Part shown: piece by piece, positions 1 through 7,138 of the stretch
How the letters are laid out: each line of letters opens with the position of its first letter
How positions within the stretch are numbered: the first letter of the stretch is position 1
NCBI GenBank assembly: GCA_017379955.1
Contig: JAFNVE010000161.1
Coordinates: 1 to 9,158 of the forward strand
DNA: 9,158 nucleotides
Source: Tidjanibacter sp.
Lineage (GTDB): Bacteria > Bacteroidota > Bacteroidia > Bacteroidales > Rikenellaceae
Direction of reading: 5' to 3'
Program-made: the position numbers and the translations under genes
Notes under the pieces: model-generated
Database searches by the model: none
The model's input: the letters and a program-made list of their open reading frames with translations, nothing else
Told to the model about the DNA's origin: nothing

Positions 1-900
1 ACCCCACTCCACGAGGCTTTTGACGAGGTATGCCGTGCTGCAGAGGCGCGTGGCGTTAGGGTTACGGGTACTGAGATTGTAGGTCTTGTACCTCGTCGCT
101 CGCTCATTGAGGCAGGCAAGCATTTCCTGCGCAAGCAGCGTCGCTCGGTGGGTGTTACCGAGGAGGAGTTAGTGAAGATTGCTGTTCGCTCGCTTGGTCT
201 TTCGGACTTGGCACCCTTCAAGCCTGAGGAGAAGGTGATTGAATATCTGCTCGAAAAGGAGAGCCGCAAGAGTGGTCTTGTTGATATGACCTGCAAGGGT
301 TTTGCAGAGGAGACAGCAAGTGAGTCGCCCGCTCCTGGTGGTGGCTCGGTGTCGGCATATATGGGTGCTCTGGGTGCTGCTCTGGGTACTATGGTAGCCA
401 ACCTGTCGAGCCACAAGGCTGGCTGGGATGAGCGTTGGGAGTTCTTCTCGAACTATGCTGAGGGTGGTCAGGCACTCTTGAAGGAGTTACTTGGTTTGGT
501 TGATGAAGATACCGCCGCATTTAACCGCATCATGGCGGCATTCTCGCTCCCCAAGACTACCGAGGAGGAGAAGGCAGCGCGCCGTGAGGCTATCGAGGAG
601 GCTACTCTCTACGCCTCGGAGGTGCCTTTGCGCACAATGAAGGCTTCGATGAAGGTCTTTGACCTGGCCGAGGCGATGGCTCGCGAGGGCAACCCCGCAT
701 CGGTATCTGATGCCGGTGTTGGCGCACTTGCAGCACGCGCTGCTGTTTGGGGTGCTTATCTCAACGTAAAAATCAACGCCTCGGGTCTGAAAGACGAGGC
801 TAAGGGTGCGGCACTTATTGCAGAAGCAACCGCCCTCACCACTGAGGCTAACAACCGCGAGAAGGCGATTATCGAGATTGTAGAAGAGAAAATGAAATAG
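1..900 (+). CDS. ftcD: Glutamate formiminotransferase / formimino-THF cyclodeaminase, 3' part
   Basis: Frame 1 is open from the first base, so the gene begins upstream of the window; 299 residues are visible. The enzyme transfers the formimino group of formiminoglutamate to tetrahydrofolate, releasing glutamate, and its second domain deaminates the product to 5,10-methenyl-THF. Residues 1 to about 90 look like the end of the formiminotransferase part, with the pattern LVPRRSLIEAGKHFLRKQ at about 38-55. From about residue 96 to the end lies a full cyclodeaminase domain with the glycine-rich motif PAPGGGSVSA at 110-119. A GTG at 148 in the same frame is not the start, because homologous sequence continues through it. 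Only 4 nt separate the stop from hutU, so this is probably the first visible gene of the hut operon. Codons ending in T are commoner here than in hutH and hutI. The identification is secure; the missing 5' end cannot be judged. Confidence 0.95.
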   Translation, partial: TPLHEAFDEVCRAAEARGVRVTGTEIVGLVPRRSLIEAGKHFLRKQRRSVGVTEEELVKIAVRSLGLSDLAPFKPEEKVIEYLLEKESRKSGLVDMTCKGFAEETASESPAPGGGSVSAYMGALGAALGTMVANLSSHKAGWDERWEFFSNYAEGGQALLKELLGLVDEDTAAFNRIMAAFSLPKTTEEEKAARREAIEEATLYASEVPLRTMKASMKVFDLAEAMAREGNPASVSDAGVGALAARAAVWGAYLNVKINASGLKDEAKGAALIAEATALTTEANNREKAIIEIVEEKMK

Positions 901-904
901 AGAT

Positions 905-2908
905 ATGACCGAGTTCCAGAAAAGTATTTGCGAGGGTATACCCGCCGTATTGCCCGAGCCCAAACCCTACGATACTACCGTATCGCACGCCCCCGCCCGC
1001 AAGGATATCCTATCGCCCCGCGAGAAGGAGCTTGCTCTGCGCAACGCACTGCGATACTTCCCTGCCGAGCAGCACGCCACACTCGCCCCCGAGTTTGCGG
1101 AGGAGCTCAGGCGTTACGGCAGAATATATATGTATCGTCTAAGGCCCGACTACCCAATGTATGCACGCCCCATTGAGGAGTATCCCGCGCGCAGTCGTCA
1201 GGCGGCAGCGATTATGCTGATGATTCAGAACAACCTCGACCCTGCCGTAGCACAGCACCCCCACGAACTTATCACCTATGGTGGCAATGGTGCGGTGTTC
1301 CAGAATTGGGCGCAGTATCGTCTTGCTATGCGCTATCTCTCGGAGATGACAGATGAGCAGACCCTTGTGATGTATTCGGGTCACCCGATGGGACTCTTCC
1401 CATCATCGAAGGAGGCACCGAGAGTGGTTGTCACCAATGGTATGGTGATTCCCAACTACTCCAAGCCCGACGATTGGGAACGATTCAACGCACTCGGCGT
1501 GTCGCAGTATGGTCAGATGACTGCCGGCTCTTATATGTATATTGGCCCTCAGGGTATCGTTCACGGCACCACAATCACCATCCTCAATGCGGCTCGTCGT
1601 CGTGCGCAGGGTGGCGACAACGGAGGTATGCTCTTCGTATCGTCCGGTCTGGGCGGTATGTCGGGTGCACAGCCCAAGGCGGGTGTTATCTCGGGCGTGG
1701 TGAGCGTGATTGCCGAGATTAACCCTGCGGCAGCCAACAAACGCCACTCGCAGGGCTGGGTAGATGAGATTTACACCTCGCTCGACGAACTTATGCCCCG
1801 CATCCGCAAGGCGCGTGAGGCACGCGAAGCGGTATCTTTGGCGTATTGTGGTAATGCTGTTGACCTCTGGGAACGACTCGCTGCCGAGGGTGAACAGGTG
1901 GACTTAGGCTCCGACCAGACCTCACTCCACAATCCGTGGGCAGGTGGTTACTACCCCGTGGGTTACTCCTACGAGGAGTCTAACCGTATGATGGCCGAAG
2001 AGCCGGAGAAGTTCCGCGAGGCGGTGCAGGCTTCATTGCGCAGACAGGTGGCAGCAATCAACACCCTGACCGACAGAGGTATGTACTTCTTCGACTATGG
2101 CAACGCCTTCCTCTTGGAGTCCTCGCGTGCAGGAGCAGATATCCTCAACGCTGACGGCTCATTTAAATATCCGTCTTACGTTCAGGATATTATGGGTCCT
2201 CTCTTCTTCGACTACGGTTTTGGCCCCTTCCGCTGGGTATGTACTTCGGGCAAGCCCGAGGACCTGGCAGAGAGCGACCGTATAGCCGAAGAGGTGCTCG
2301 CCGAGATTCGCGAGAGCGCACCTGCCGAGATTGCAGGACAGCTCGACGACAATATCCATTGGATTCGTGAGGCGGCACGCAACAAACTCGTTGTTGGCTC
2401 ACAGGCTCGCATCCTCTATGCCGACGCTGAGGGTAGAGCAAAGATTGCACTCGCCTTCAACCGTGCAATTGCCGATGGTCGTATCTCAGCACCCATCGTG
2501 CTGGGTCGTGACCACCACGACGTATCGGGCACCGACTCCCCCTATCGCGAGACATCGAATATCTATGACGGCTCGCAGTTCACTGCCGATATGGCTGTTC
2601 ACAATGTCATTGGCGACTCGTTCCGCGGTGCTACCTGGGTATCGCTCCACAATGGCGGAGGCGTAGGCTGGGGCGAGGTTATCAATGGTGGCTTCGGTAT
2701 GGTGATTGACGGCTCGGAGGAGGCTTCGGCAAGGGCTGAGCGTATGCTCTCGTGGGATGTTGACAATGGTATCGCACGCCGTAGTTGGGCACGCAACAGC
2801 GGAGCGATGTTCACCGCACGCCGCGAGATGGAGCGCAACCCCAACCTCCGTATCACCCTCCCCAACCTGGCAGACGACGAGGTAATTCGCCAGGCACTCA
2901 AACACTAA
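905..2908 (+). CDS. hutU: Urocanate hydratase (urocanase), long form
   Basis: This cytoplasmic enzyme uses tightly bound NAD+ to hydrate urocanate to 4-imidazolone-5-propionate, step 2 of histidine breakdown. Recognisable urocanase motifs are YGGNGAVFQNW starting at residue 125, GQMTAGSYMYIGPQGIVHGT near 200, the glycine-rich GLGGMSGAQ at 248-256, DQTSLHNPWAGGYYPVGY near 340, PFRWVCTSG around Cys446 (probably the active-site cysteine region), and GRDHHDVSGTDSPYRET followed by WVSLHNGGGVGWGE towards the C-terminus. At 667 aa it is about 110 residues longer than the roughly 555-aa form of Pseudomonas and Bacillus. Much of the extra length is N-terminal, since the YGG motif sits about 70 residues later. 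Long forms also occur in animals (UROC1). The ATG at 905, 4 nt after the ftcD stop, suits translational coupling; no strong Shine-Dalgarno sequence is visible. Confidence 0.96.
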   Translation: MTEFQKSICEGIPAVLPEPKPYDTTVSHAPARKDILSPREKELALRNALRYFPAEQHATLAPEFAEELRRYGRIYMYRLRPDYPMYARPIEEYPARSRQAAAIMLMIQNNLDPAVAQHPHELITYGGNGAVFQNWAQYRLAMRYLSEMTDEQTLVMYSGHPMGLFPSSKEAPRVVVTNGMVIPNYSKPDDWERFNALGVSQYGQMTAGSYMYIGPQGIVHGTTITILNAARRRAQGGDNGGMLFVSSGLGGMSGAQPKAGVISGVVSVIAEINPAAANKRHSQGWVDEIYTSLDELMPRIRKAREAREAVSLAYCGNAVDLWERLAAEGEQVDLGSDQTSLHNPWAGGYYPVGYSYEESNRMMAEEPEKFREAVQASLRRQVAAINTLTDRGMYFFDYGNAFLLESSRAGADILNADGSFKYPSYVQDIMGPLFFDYGFGPFRWVCTSGKPEDLAESDRIAEEVLAEIRESAPAEIAGQLDDNIHWIREAARNKLVVGSQARILYADAEGRAKIALAFNRAIADGRISAPIVLGRDHHDVSGTDSPYRETSNIYDGSQFTADMAVHNVIGDSFRGATWVSLHNGGGVGWGEVINGGFGMVIDGSEEASARAERMLSWDVDNGIARRSWARNSGAMFTARREMERNPNLRITLPNLADDEVIRQALKH

Positions 2909-2928
2909 CCTGACTAAACCTAACATAG

Positions 2929-4410
2929 ATGAAACAGATAAATTTCGACCATATAACCCCCGCCGAGGTGGTAACACTTGTCAAGGCGGGAGAGAAAATT
3001 GAACTTTCCACAGAGGCACGCACTGCAATTCAGAAGTGCCGCGACTACCTCGACCACAAGGCCGCCGAGAGCCCCGCACCTATCTATGGTGTAACAACAG
3101 GCTTCGGCTCGCTGTGCAACATATCGGTAGATGCCGACCAACTCGCAACCCTGCAACGCAACTTGGTGATGTCGCACTCGTGCGGCACAGGCGACAAGGT
3201 GAGTCGCGAGGTGGTGAAGGTGATGATGGTGCTCAAAGTGCAGTCCCTCAGTTATGGTCACTCGGGCGTACAGGTAGCCACCGTAGAGAGGCTTATCGAG
3301 ATGTACAACCGCGATATTGTGCCTGTGGTCTATCAGCAGGGCTCGCTCGGTGCTTCGGGCGACCTCTCGCCTCTTGCTCACCTCAGCCTCCCCCTGCTCG
3401 GTCTTGGCGAGGTGGAGTACAAAGGCAAGGTGGTAAGTGGCGCCGAGATGCTCGCCGAGGAGGGTTGGGAGCCTATCGCACTCCAATCCAAGGAGGGTCT
3501 GGCACTGCTCAACGGCACTCAGTTTATGAGTGCGCACGCCGTATGGGCTATTGAGGAGGCAGTTCGTCTGAGTCGCATTGCCGACCTACTGACCGCCCTC
3601 TCGCTCGACGCCTTTGATGGCCGTTTGGAGCCTTTCAGCGACAATGTACACCTCGTACGTCCCCATAAAGGTCAACTCACCACAGCACGCGCCATCCGTG
3701 CTCTCTTGGAGGGTAGCGAGATTGCAGCACAGCCCAAGCAGCACGTTCAGGACCCCTACTCCTTCCGCTGCGTACCTCAGGTGCACGGAGCCGTAAAAGA
3801 CACCATAGAGTATGTTCAGAGCGTAATCGACACCGAGATTAACAGCACAACAGACAACCCCACAGTATTCCCCGAGACCGACGAGGTAATCTCCGCCGGT
3901 AACTTCCACGGTGAGCCTCTGGCACTTGTGATGGACTTCCTGGCGATTGCCCTCTCCGAACTCTCCAACATCTCCGAGAGGCGTATCTACAAACTCATCA
4001 GCGGTCAGCGCGGTCTGCCCCACTTCCTTGTTGCCAAGCCCGGCCTCAACAGTGGTTTTATGATTCCGCAGTACACCGCTGCATCGATAGTCAGCCAGAG
4101 CAAGGCACTCAGCACTCCCGCATCGGTTGACTCTATCCCCTCTTCGCAGGGTCAGGAAGACCACGTAAGTATGGGCGCAAATGCTGCTACAAAACTGCTC
4201 CGAGTAGTAGAAAACACCGAGCGTGTGCTCGCCATCGAGCTGATGAATGCCGCACAGGCACTTCACTTCCGTCGCCCCCTGCGCTCCTCCGAGCCCGTAG
4301 AGCGACTCGTGGCAGAGTATCGCAAGGTTGTCCCCTTCATAGACACAGACGAGGTGATGTTCCCCCACATCGCACGCACAATTGAGTTCCTGAGAGAGTA
4401 CAAATGGTAA
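2929..4410 (+). CDS. hutH: Histidine ammonia-lyase (histidase)
   Basis: This enzyme removes ammonia from L-histidine to give trans-urocanate, the first step of the pathway. The 493-residue length is normal for the family. The electrophilic MIO cofactor forms from an Ala-Ser-Gly triplet, seen here as residues 142-144 within GSLGASGDLSPLAH. Other active-site residues known from the Pseudomonas enzyme are in place: Tyr53 in YGVTTGFGSL, Asn195 in LLNGTQ, an Arg at 280 in QDPYSFRC, and a Glu at 410 in SSQGQEDHVSMG. The close numbering match supports the chosen ATG. The start lies 20 nt after the hutU stop, and the stop overlaps the hutI start. Nothing suggests damage, and histidine rather than tyrosine or phenylalanine specificity fits the operon context. 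Confidence 0.97.
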   Translation: MKQINFDHITPAEVVTLVKAGEKIELSTEARTAIQKCRDYLDHKAAESPAPIYGVTTGFGSLCNISVDADQLATLQRNLVMSHSCGTGDKVSREVVKVMMVLKVQSLSYGHSGVQVATVERLIEMYNRDIVPVVYQQGSLGASGDLSPLAHLSLPLLGLGEVEYKGKVVSGAEMLAEEGWEPIALQSKEGLALLNGTQFMSAHAVWAIEEAVRLSRIADLLTALSLDAFDGRLEPFSDNVHLVRPHKGQLTTARAIRALLEGSEIAAQPKQHVQDPYSFRCVPQVHGAVKDTIEYVQSVIDTEINSTTDNPTVFPETDEVISAGNFHGEPLALVMDFLAIALSELSNISERRIYKLISGQRGLPHFLVAKPGLNSGFMIPQYTAASIVSQSKALSTPASVDSIPSSQGQEDHVSMGANAATKLLRVVENTERVLAIELMNAAQALHFRRPLRSSEPVERLVAEYRKVVPFIDTDEVMFPHIARTIEFLREYKW

Positions 4411-5633
4411 CAATAATTGAAAATATCGGTCTGTTATGGGGCATATCCCCCACCCTGCCCGCTCGTCTGCAAGGAGCCGAAATGCGCTCGCTCGGCGAGT
4501 TACGAAACTGTTGGCTATCCATTGAGGATGACCACATTAGCGGCTATGGTGAGGGCGTACCTCCCGCGCAGGCAGACCTGCACATAGATGCCCGTGGGGG
4601 TACCATAATCCCCGCCTTCTGCGACTCGCACACACACATCATCTTTGCCGGAACACGCGAAGGAGAGTTCGAGGACAAGATACGCGGCCTCAGCTACGAG
4701 GAGATAGCCCGTCGTGGTGGCGGCATCCTCAACTCCGCAGCCCGAGTGCAAAAAGCCTCCGAGCAGGAGTTATTCGAGGCCTCCTCCGAGCGACTCGCCC
4801 GCATGGTGGCCGACGGCACAGGCTCAGTAGAGATAAAGAGTGGCTACGGACTGACGCTCGAAGCAGAGCTAAAAATGCTACGCACAGCAGCACGTCTTGC
4901 CGAGAGCACTCCTGCAACAGTCAAGACCACCTTCCTCTGCGCGCACGCCCTGCCCGTAGAGTATCGTGGTCGCGCAGACGAGTATATAGATATGGTATGC
5001 CGTGAGTGGATACCCGCAGTATCTGCCGAGGGATTGGCAGAGTTCGTAGACCTATTCTGTGAGCAGGGGTTCTTCACCCCAGACCATGCAGCACGCATAA
5101 TGGAGGCTGGCGCCAAGCACGGTCTACGCTCCAAGATACATGCCAACCAGCTCGCCGTATCAGGTGGAGTACAGGCAGGCGTGAAGGGTGGAGCACTCTC
5201 CGTAGACCATCTCGAGAGTAGCGGCAAGGCGGAGATAGAGGCACTGCTCGGCACAGCCACAATGCCCACACTCCTCCCCTCAGCAGCCTTCTTCCTGCGC
5301 GCACCCTACCCACCAGCGCGCCAGATGATAGAGAGCGGCCTGGGTGTGGCACTCGCCACAGACTACAACCCCGGCACGTCGCCCTCAGGATATATGCCAC
5401 TCGTGCTGACAATGGCAACCGTGGGTATGCGCATGCTGCCCGAAGAGGCACTCGCAGCAGCAACAATAAACGGCTCATATGCAATGGGACTTACCGACCG
5501 CGGAACAATATCCGTAGGCGCAAGAGCCGACCTCGCACTGCTCAAACCGATGAACTCAGTAGCCTACCTACCCTACTCCTTCGGCGAAAACTGCGTGCAA
5601 GGTATGATCCTCGGCGGTAAACCGATTGTATAG
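4404..5633 (+). CDS. hutI: Imidazolonepropionase
   Basis: This metal-dependent amidohydrolase opens the ring of 4-imidazolone-5-propionate to give N-formimino-L-glutamate, the substrate of FtcD. At 409 aa it has the usual length. The TIM-barrel metal and catalytic motifs are present in order: HxH at His76/His78 (CDSHTHIIFAG), the substrate-loop pattern KSGYGLTLEAE near 150, CAHALP with His181, IHANQL with His246, DHLE with His269, and LATDYNPGTSP with the metal-ligand Asp320. The ATG overlaps the end of hutH in the sequence ATGGTAA (4404-4410), a 7-nt overlap that favours translational coupling. It is the last gene of the + strand operon. With this gene, every step from histidine to glutamate is encoded here, so no separate HutG or HutF is needed if FtcD is complete. 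Confidence 0.96.
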   Translation: MVTIIENIGLLWGISPTLPARLQGAEMRSLGELRNCWLSIEDDHISGYGEGVPPAQADLHIDARGGTIIPAFCDSHTHIIFAGTREGEFEDKIRGLSYEEIARRGGGILNSAARVQKASEQELFEASSERLARMVADGTGSVEIKSGYGLTLEAELKMLRTAARLAESTPATVKTTFLCAHALPVEYRGRADEYIDMVCREWIPAVSAEGLAEFVDLFCEQGFFTPDHAARIMEAGAKHGLRSKIHANQLAVSGGVQAGVKGGALSVDHLESSGKAEIEALLGTATMPTLLPSAAFFLRAPYPPARQMIESGLGVALATDYNPGTSPSGYMPLVLTMATVGMRMLPEEALAAATINGSYAMGLTDRGTISVGARADLALLKPMNSVAYLPYSFGENCVQGMILGGKPIV

Positions 5634-5644
5634 ATTTGCTTTCC

Positions 5645-5690
5645 CCGCTTTTTGTAAAAAGCATTTTGCCCCTTTTTTGTAAAAAAGCGG
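5645..5690 (+). terminator. Twin T/A palindromes downstream of hutI, possible terminator
   Basis: Starting 12 nt after the hutI stop, two similar palindromes follow each other: GCTTTTTGTAAAAAGC (5647-5662) and CTTTTTTGTAAAAAAG (5672-5687), both preceded by a run of C. Alternatively the outer parts CCGCTTTTT (5645-5653) and AAAAAGCGG (5682-5690) pair over 9 bp as one larger hairpin. The first hairpin is followed by a six-T run at 5673-5678, which could act as an intrinsic terminator for the hut operon. The stems are weak in GC and mutually exclusive pairings exist, so this is only a candidate. Confidence 0.4.
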
Positions 5691-5710
5691 CACCAAAAAA
5701 CTTTTAAACT

Positions 5711-5857
5711 ATTTAGTTTGCGGGTTTAGGAGTTACCTATTAGTAACTACGATACAAAATAGAGATAGGCAGATATTCAAGTGAACTTGACATCTGCCTA
5801 TCTCTATTTTCCATCGTACCCTCTACGAGGGTATTCCCTAAACCCGAGAAACTTAAT
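5711..5857. repeat. Cloverleaf-shaped inverted-repeat element between convergent operons
   Basis: An outer stem is formed by CGGGTTTAGG (5721-5730) and its perfect complement CCTAAACCCG (5837-5846), extended outward by AGTTT/AAACT (5715-5719/5849-5853). It encloses three hairpins. The first is AGTTAC/GTAACT (5731-5736/5743-5748). The second is a long central arm whose core is AAAATAGAGATAGGCAGAT (5756-5774), paired perfectly over 19 bp with 5792-5810; six more pairs lie beyond a 2-nt mismatch, and the tip is TCAAGT-GA-ACTTGA. The third is TACCCTC/GAGGGTA (5817-5823/5827-5833). No protein is encoded. The element could be a mobile-repeat remnant, a structured RNA or a two-way terminator. The pairing is read directly; the role is unknown. 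Confidence 0.8.
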
Positions 5858-5889
5858 TGCTTCACAAAGAATCTTATTGATTATCTCAT

Positions 5890-5934
5890 AATTCCCATAA
5901 TTCCCAAATCTCCCATTATTCCCATCTCTCCCGG
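5890..5934 (-). repeat. Five-unit 9-nt tandem array with regular G-tracts
   Basis: Five 9-nt units fill exactly 45 nt and end directly at the stop codon of the UPF0280 gene. On the + strand the CCC of each unit falls at 5894, 5903, 5912, 5921 and 5930, exactly 9 nt apart; the units resemble AATTCCCAT. On the minus (coding) strand this gives five GGG tracts separated by 6 nt, which meets the common G-quadruplex rule of four or more G3 tracts with loops of up to 7 nt. The position is the 3' untranslated region of the minus-strand operon. Confidence 0.8.
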
Positions 5935-6684
5935 TTATTTAAAGAAAATCGGCATCAGTTCTCCTGCAATTGCTATTCTATCGTCCTTGACGACTGCGGC
6001 GGCGATGACCTCTTTCTCTGCGCCAAGTGCTTCGGCGACGCTCTCGACATCCTCAATGCTCTGCACCCTATTGGCGTAGGCAGTAGCCAGGCAGTCGGCC
6101 AGGACCGCATCCCTGCACACCACCATAACTGCATCCGCCACGCCAAAGCTGAGCGAAGGACCTACCGTGCCCGACGAGGTGCAGACGCCAACTGTCCTGC
6201 CCTCGCTGGGCACGCGAAAGCCAACCTTACCCGAAAGGGGCGATTCTCCTGCCCACACAGCCACATCGAGGCTATCAGTCGTCAGGGCAAACACATCGCC
6301 ACCATTTTCGATAATTATCTCTCTATAAGGCATTTGCTCGGCAAGCCTCACTGCCAGATACTCCGAGCAGGCAGCCGCCACGCCACCCATAGGGCCAATA
6401 CCCGCAAGCGAAGAGGCAGCACTCATACGCACAAAAATCTCGGGCGCACCCTCTCTTGGAGCGTAGGGCACAAGAGCACGAGCGTAATCGGGGTCAGTAG
6501 CAAGATAGTGTTCCATCTCCGCCCACATATCCACCAAAATCCCGTGGCACACCTCGGGCATATCCTCGCGGAAGGAGTCGTTATCCACAGCCACCCACAG
6601 GTCGCTCTTGCGGTGGCTCACACAAAACGAAGTACGCCCTCGATTGAGGGCGTGACTTGCTCTGTATGTGCGATTTACATACAT
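5935..6684 (-). CDS. UPF0280 / COG2122 protein, putative sulfide-assimilation factor
   Basis: This is a 249-aa protein of the UPF0280 family, related in fold to ApbE flavin transferases. Family motifs visible are AGIGPMGGVA at residues 94-103, ENGGD at 126-130, GVCTSSGTVGPSLSFG at 166-181 and DAVLADCLATAYAN at 192-205. Length is normal, and there is no signal peptide or membrane segment. In Methanosarcina acetivorans a COG2122 member (MA1715) has been linked to efficient use of sulfide for amino-acid synthesis; the chemistry is not established as far as I know. Here it is the last gene of the operon, 19 nt after the NIL/ferredoxin gene, which supports the same role. The chosen ATG leads directly into the conserved N-terminus (YVNRTYR). 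The stop codon is followed at once by a 9-nt tandem array. Family assignment is strong; function is inferred from context. Confidence 0.88.
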   Translation of the reverse strand: MYVNRTYRASHALNRGRTSFCVSHRKSDLWVAVDNDSFREDMPEVCHGILVDMWAEMEHYLATDPDYARALVPYAPREGAPEIFVRMSAASSLAGIGPMGGVAAACSEYLAVRLAEQMPYREIIIENGGDVFALTTDSLDVAVWAGESPLSGKVGFRVPSEGRTVGVCTSSGTVGPSLSFGVADAVMVVCRDAVLADCLATAYANRVQSIEDVESVAEALGAEKEVIAAAVVKDDRIAIAGELMPIFFK

Positions 6685-6703
6685 TATGTTCTCAGAAGAA
6701 ATC

Positions 6704-7114
6704 TTACTCGGTAAACTCGATGCTAAACAGTTTCATCGGGCAACTCTTCAAGCAGAGTTTGCAGACGATACACTTCTCAGCGTCGAACTTCAACTTCCAA
6801 TCGGGAGCTGTAATCGACAATGCACCCGAGGGGCACGACGAGGCACAACTACCGCAGTTGATGCAGCGCGAGTTATCATAGAAGACCTTGTTAGCCAGCG
6901 AACTGACCTGAATACCGTGCGACTTCATATATTCGATACCGCGCTCGATATTCTCCTCGGGGGCCTCGATAGCCATAAGCAGTTTGCCTCCCTTGCCAAT
7001 CTCAATCTCGGCTTTGAGGATATTGATACGCAGGTCGTAGTCCTTGACAAGCTCGTAGGCGAAGGATTGGAAAGTCGCCTCGGGCGGGAAAGAGAGCAGA
7101 AGTTTTTTCTCCAT
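6704..7114 (-). CDS. NIL-domain protein with two [4Fe-4S] ferredoxin motifs
   Basis: This is a 136-aa two-part protein. Residues 1 to about 75 resemble the small NIL domain, also found at the end of methionine ABC transporter ATPases. Residues 84-125 carry two classical cluster-binding motifs, Cys84-87-90-94 (CINCGSCASSCP) and Cys115-118-121-125 (CIVCKLCLKSCP), so two [4Fe-4S] clusters are expected. The same architecture is seen in the methanogen protein MA1822, the partner of the DUF39 enzyme in homocysteine synthesis, where it is thought to supply electrons for reducing a bound sulfur intermediate. It lies 24 nt after the DUF39 gene and 19 nt before the UPF0280 gene, all on the minus strand, which supports one transcript. 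All eight cysteines are present. The role as redox partner is inferred from homology and gene order. Confidence 0.9.
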   Translation of the reverse strand: MEKKLLLSFPPEATFQSFAYELVKDYDLRINILKAEIEIGKGGKLLMAIEAPEENIERGIEYMKSHGIQVSSLANKVFYDNSRCINCGSCASSCPSGALSITAPDWKLKFDAEKCIVCKLCLKSCPMKLFSIEFTE

Positions 7115-7138
7115 AGTTTTCTACACTTTTTCGGTTTG

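Noticed and set aside
148..900. A separate short cyclodeaminase gene starting at GTG 148
   Set aside because: The frame is open from base 1, and the preceding 49 residues match the formiminotransferase domain, so the GTG is internal.
3586..4413. A 275-codon minus-strand open frame opposite hutH
   Set aside because: hutH has all its active-site residues in the other frame. The antisense product is cysteine-rich, without recognisable motifs, and has no intergenic space of its own.
5631..5638. A + strand Bacteroidetes -7 promoter box, TAGATTTG
   Set aside because: It matches TAnnTTTG but includes the hutI stop codon, has no -33 element at the right distance, and has no + strand gene downstream in the window.
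5721..5846. A tRNA gene, suggested by the cloverleaf shape and a TTCAA at 5776-5780
   Set aside because: It is 126 nt long with a 10-bp outer stem and a very long central arm, has no proper T-arm around TTCAA, no anticodon loop pattern and no acceptor end.
5721..5846. An integron attC recombination site
   Set aside because: The outer boxes CGGGTTTAGG/CCTAAACCCG do not fit the RYYYAAC / GTTRRRY core sites, and no integrase or gene cassettes are near.
5890..5934. A CRISPR array
   Set aside because: The units are 9 nt with no spacers, far shorter than any CRISPR repeat; it is a simple tandem array.
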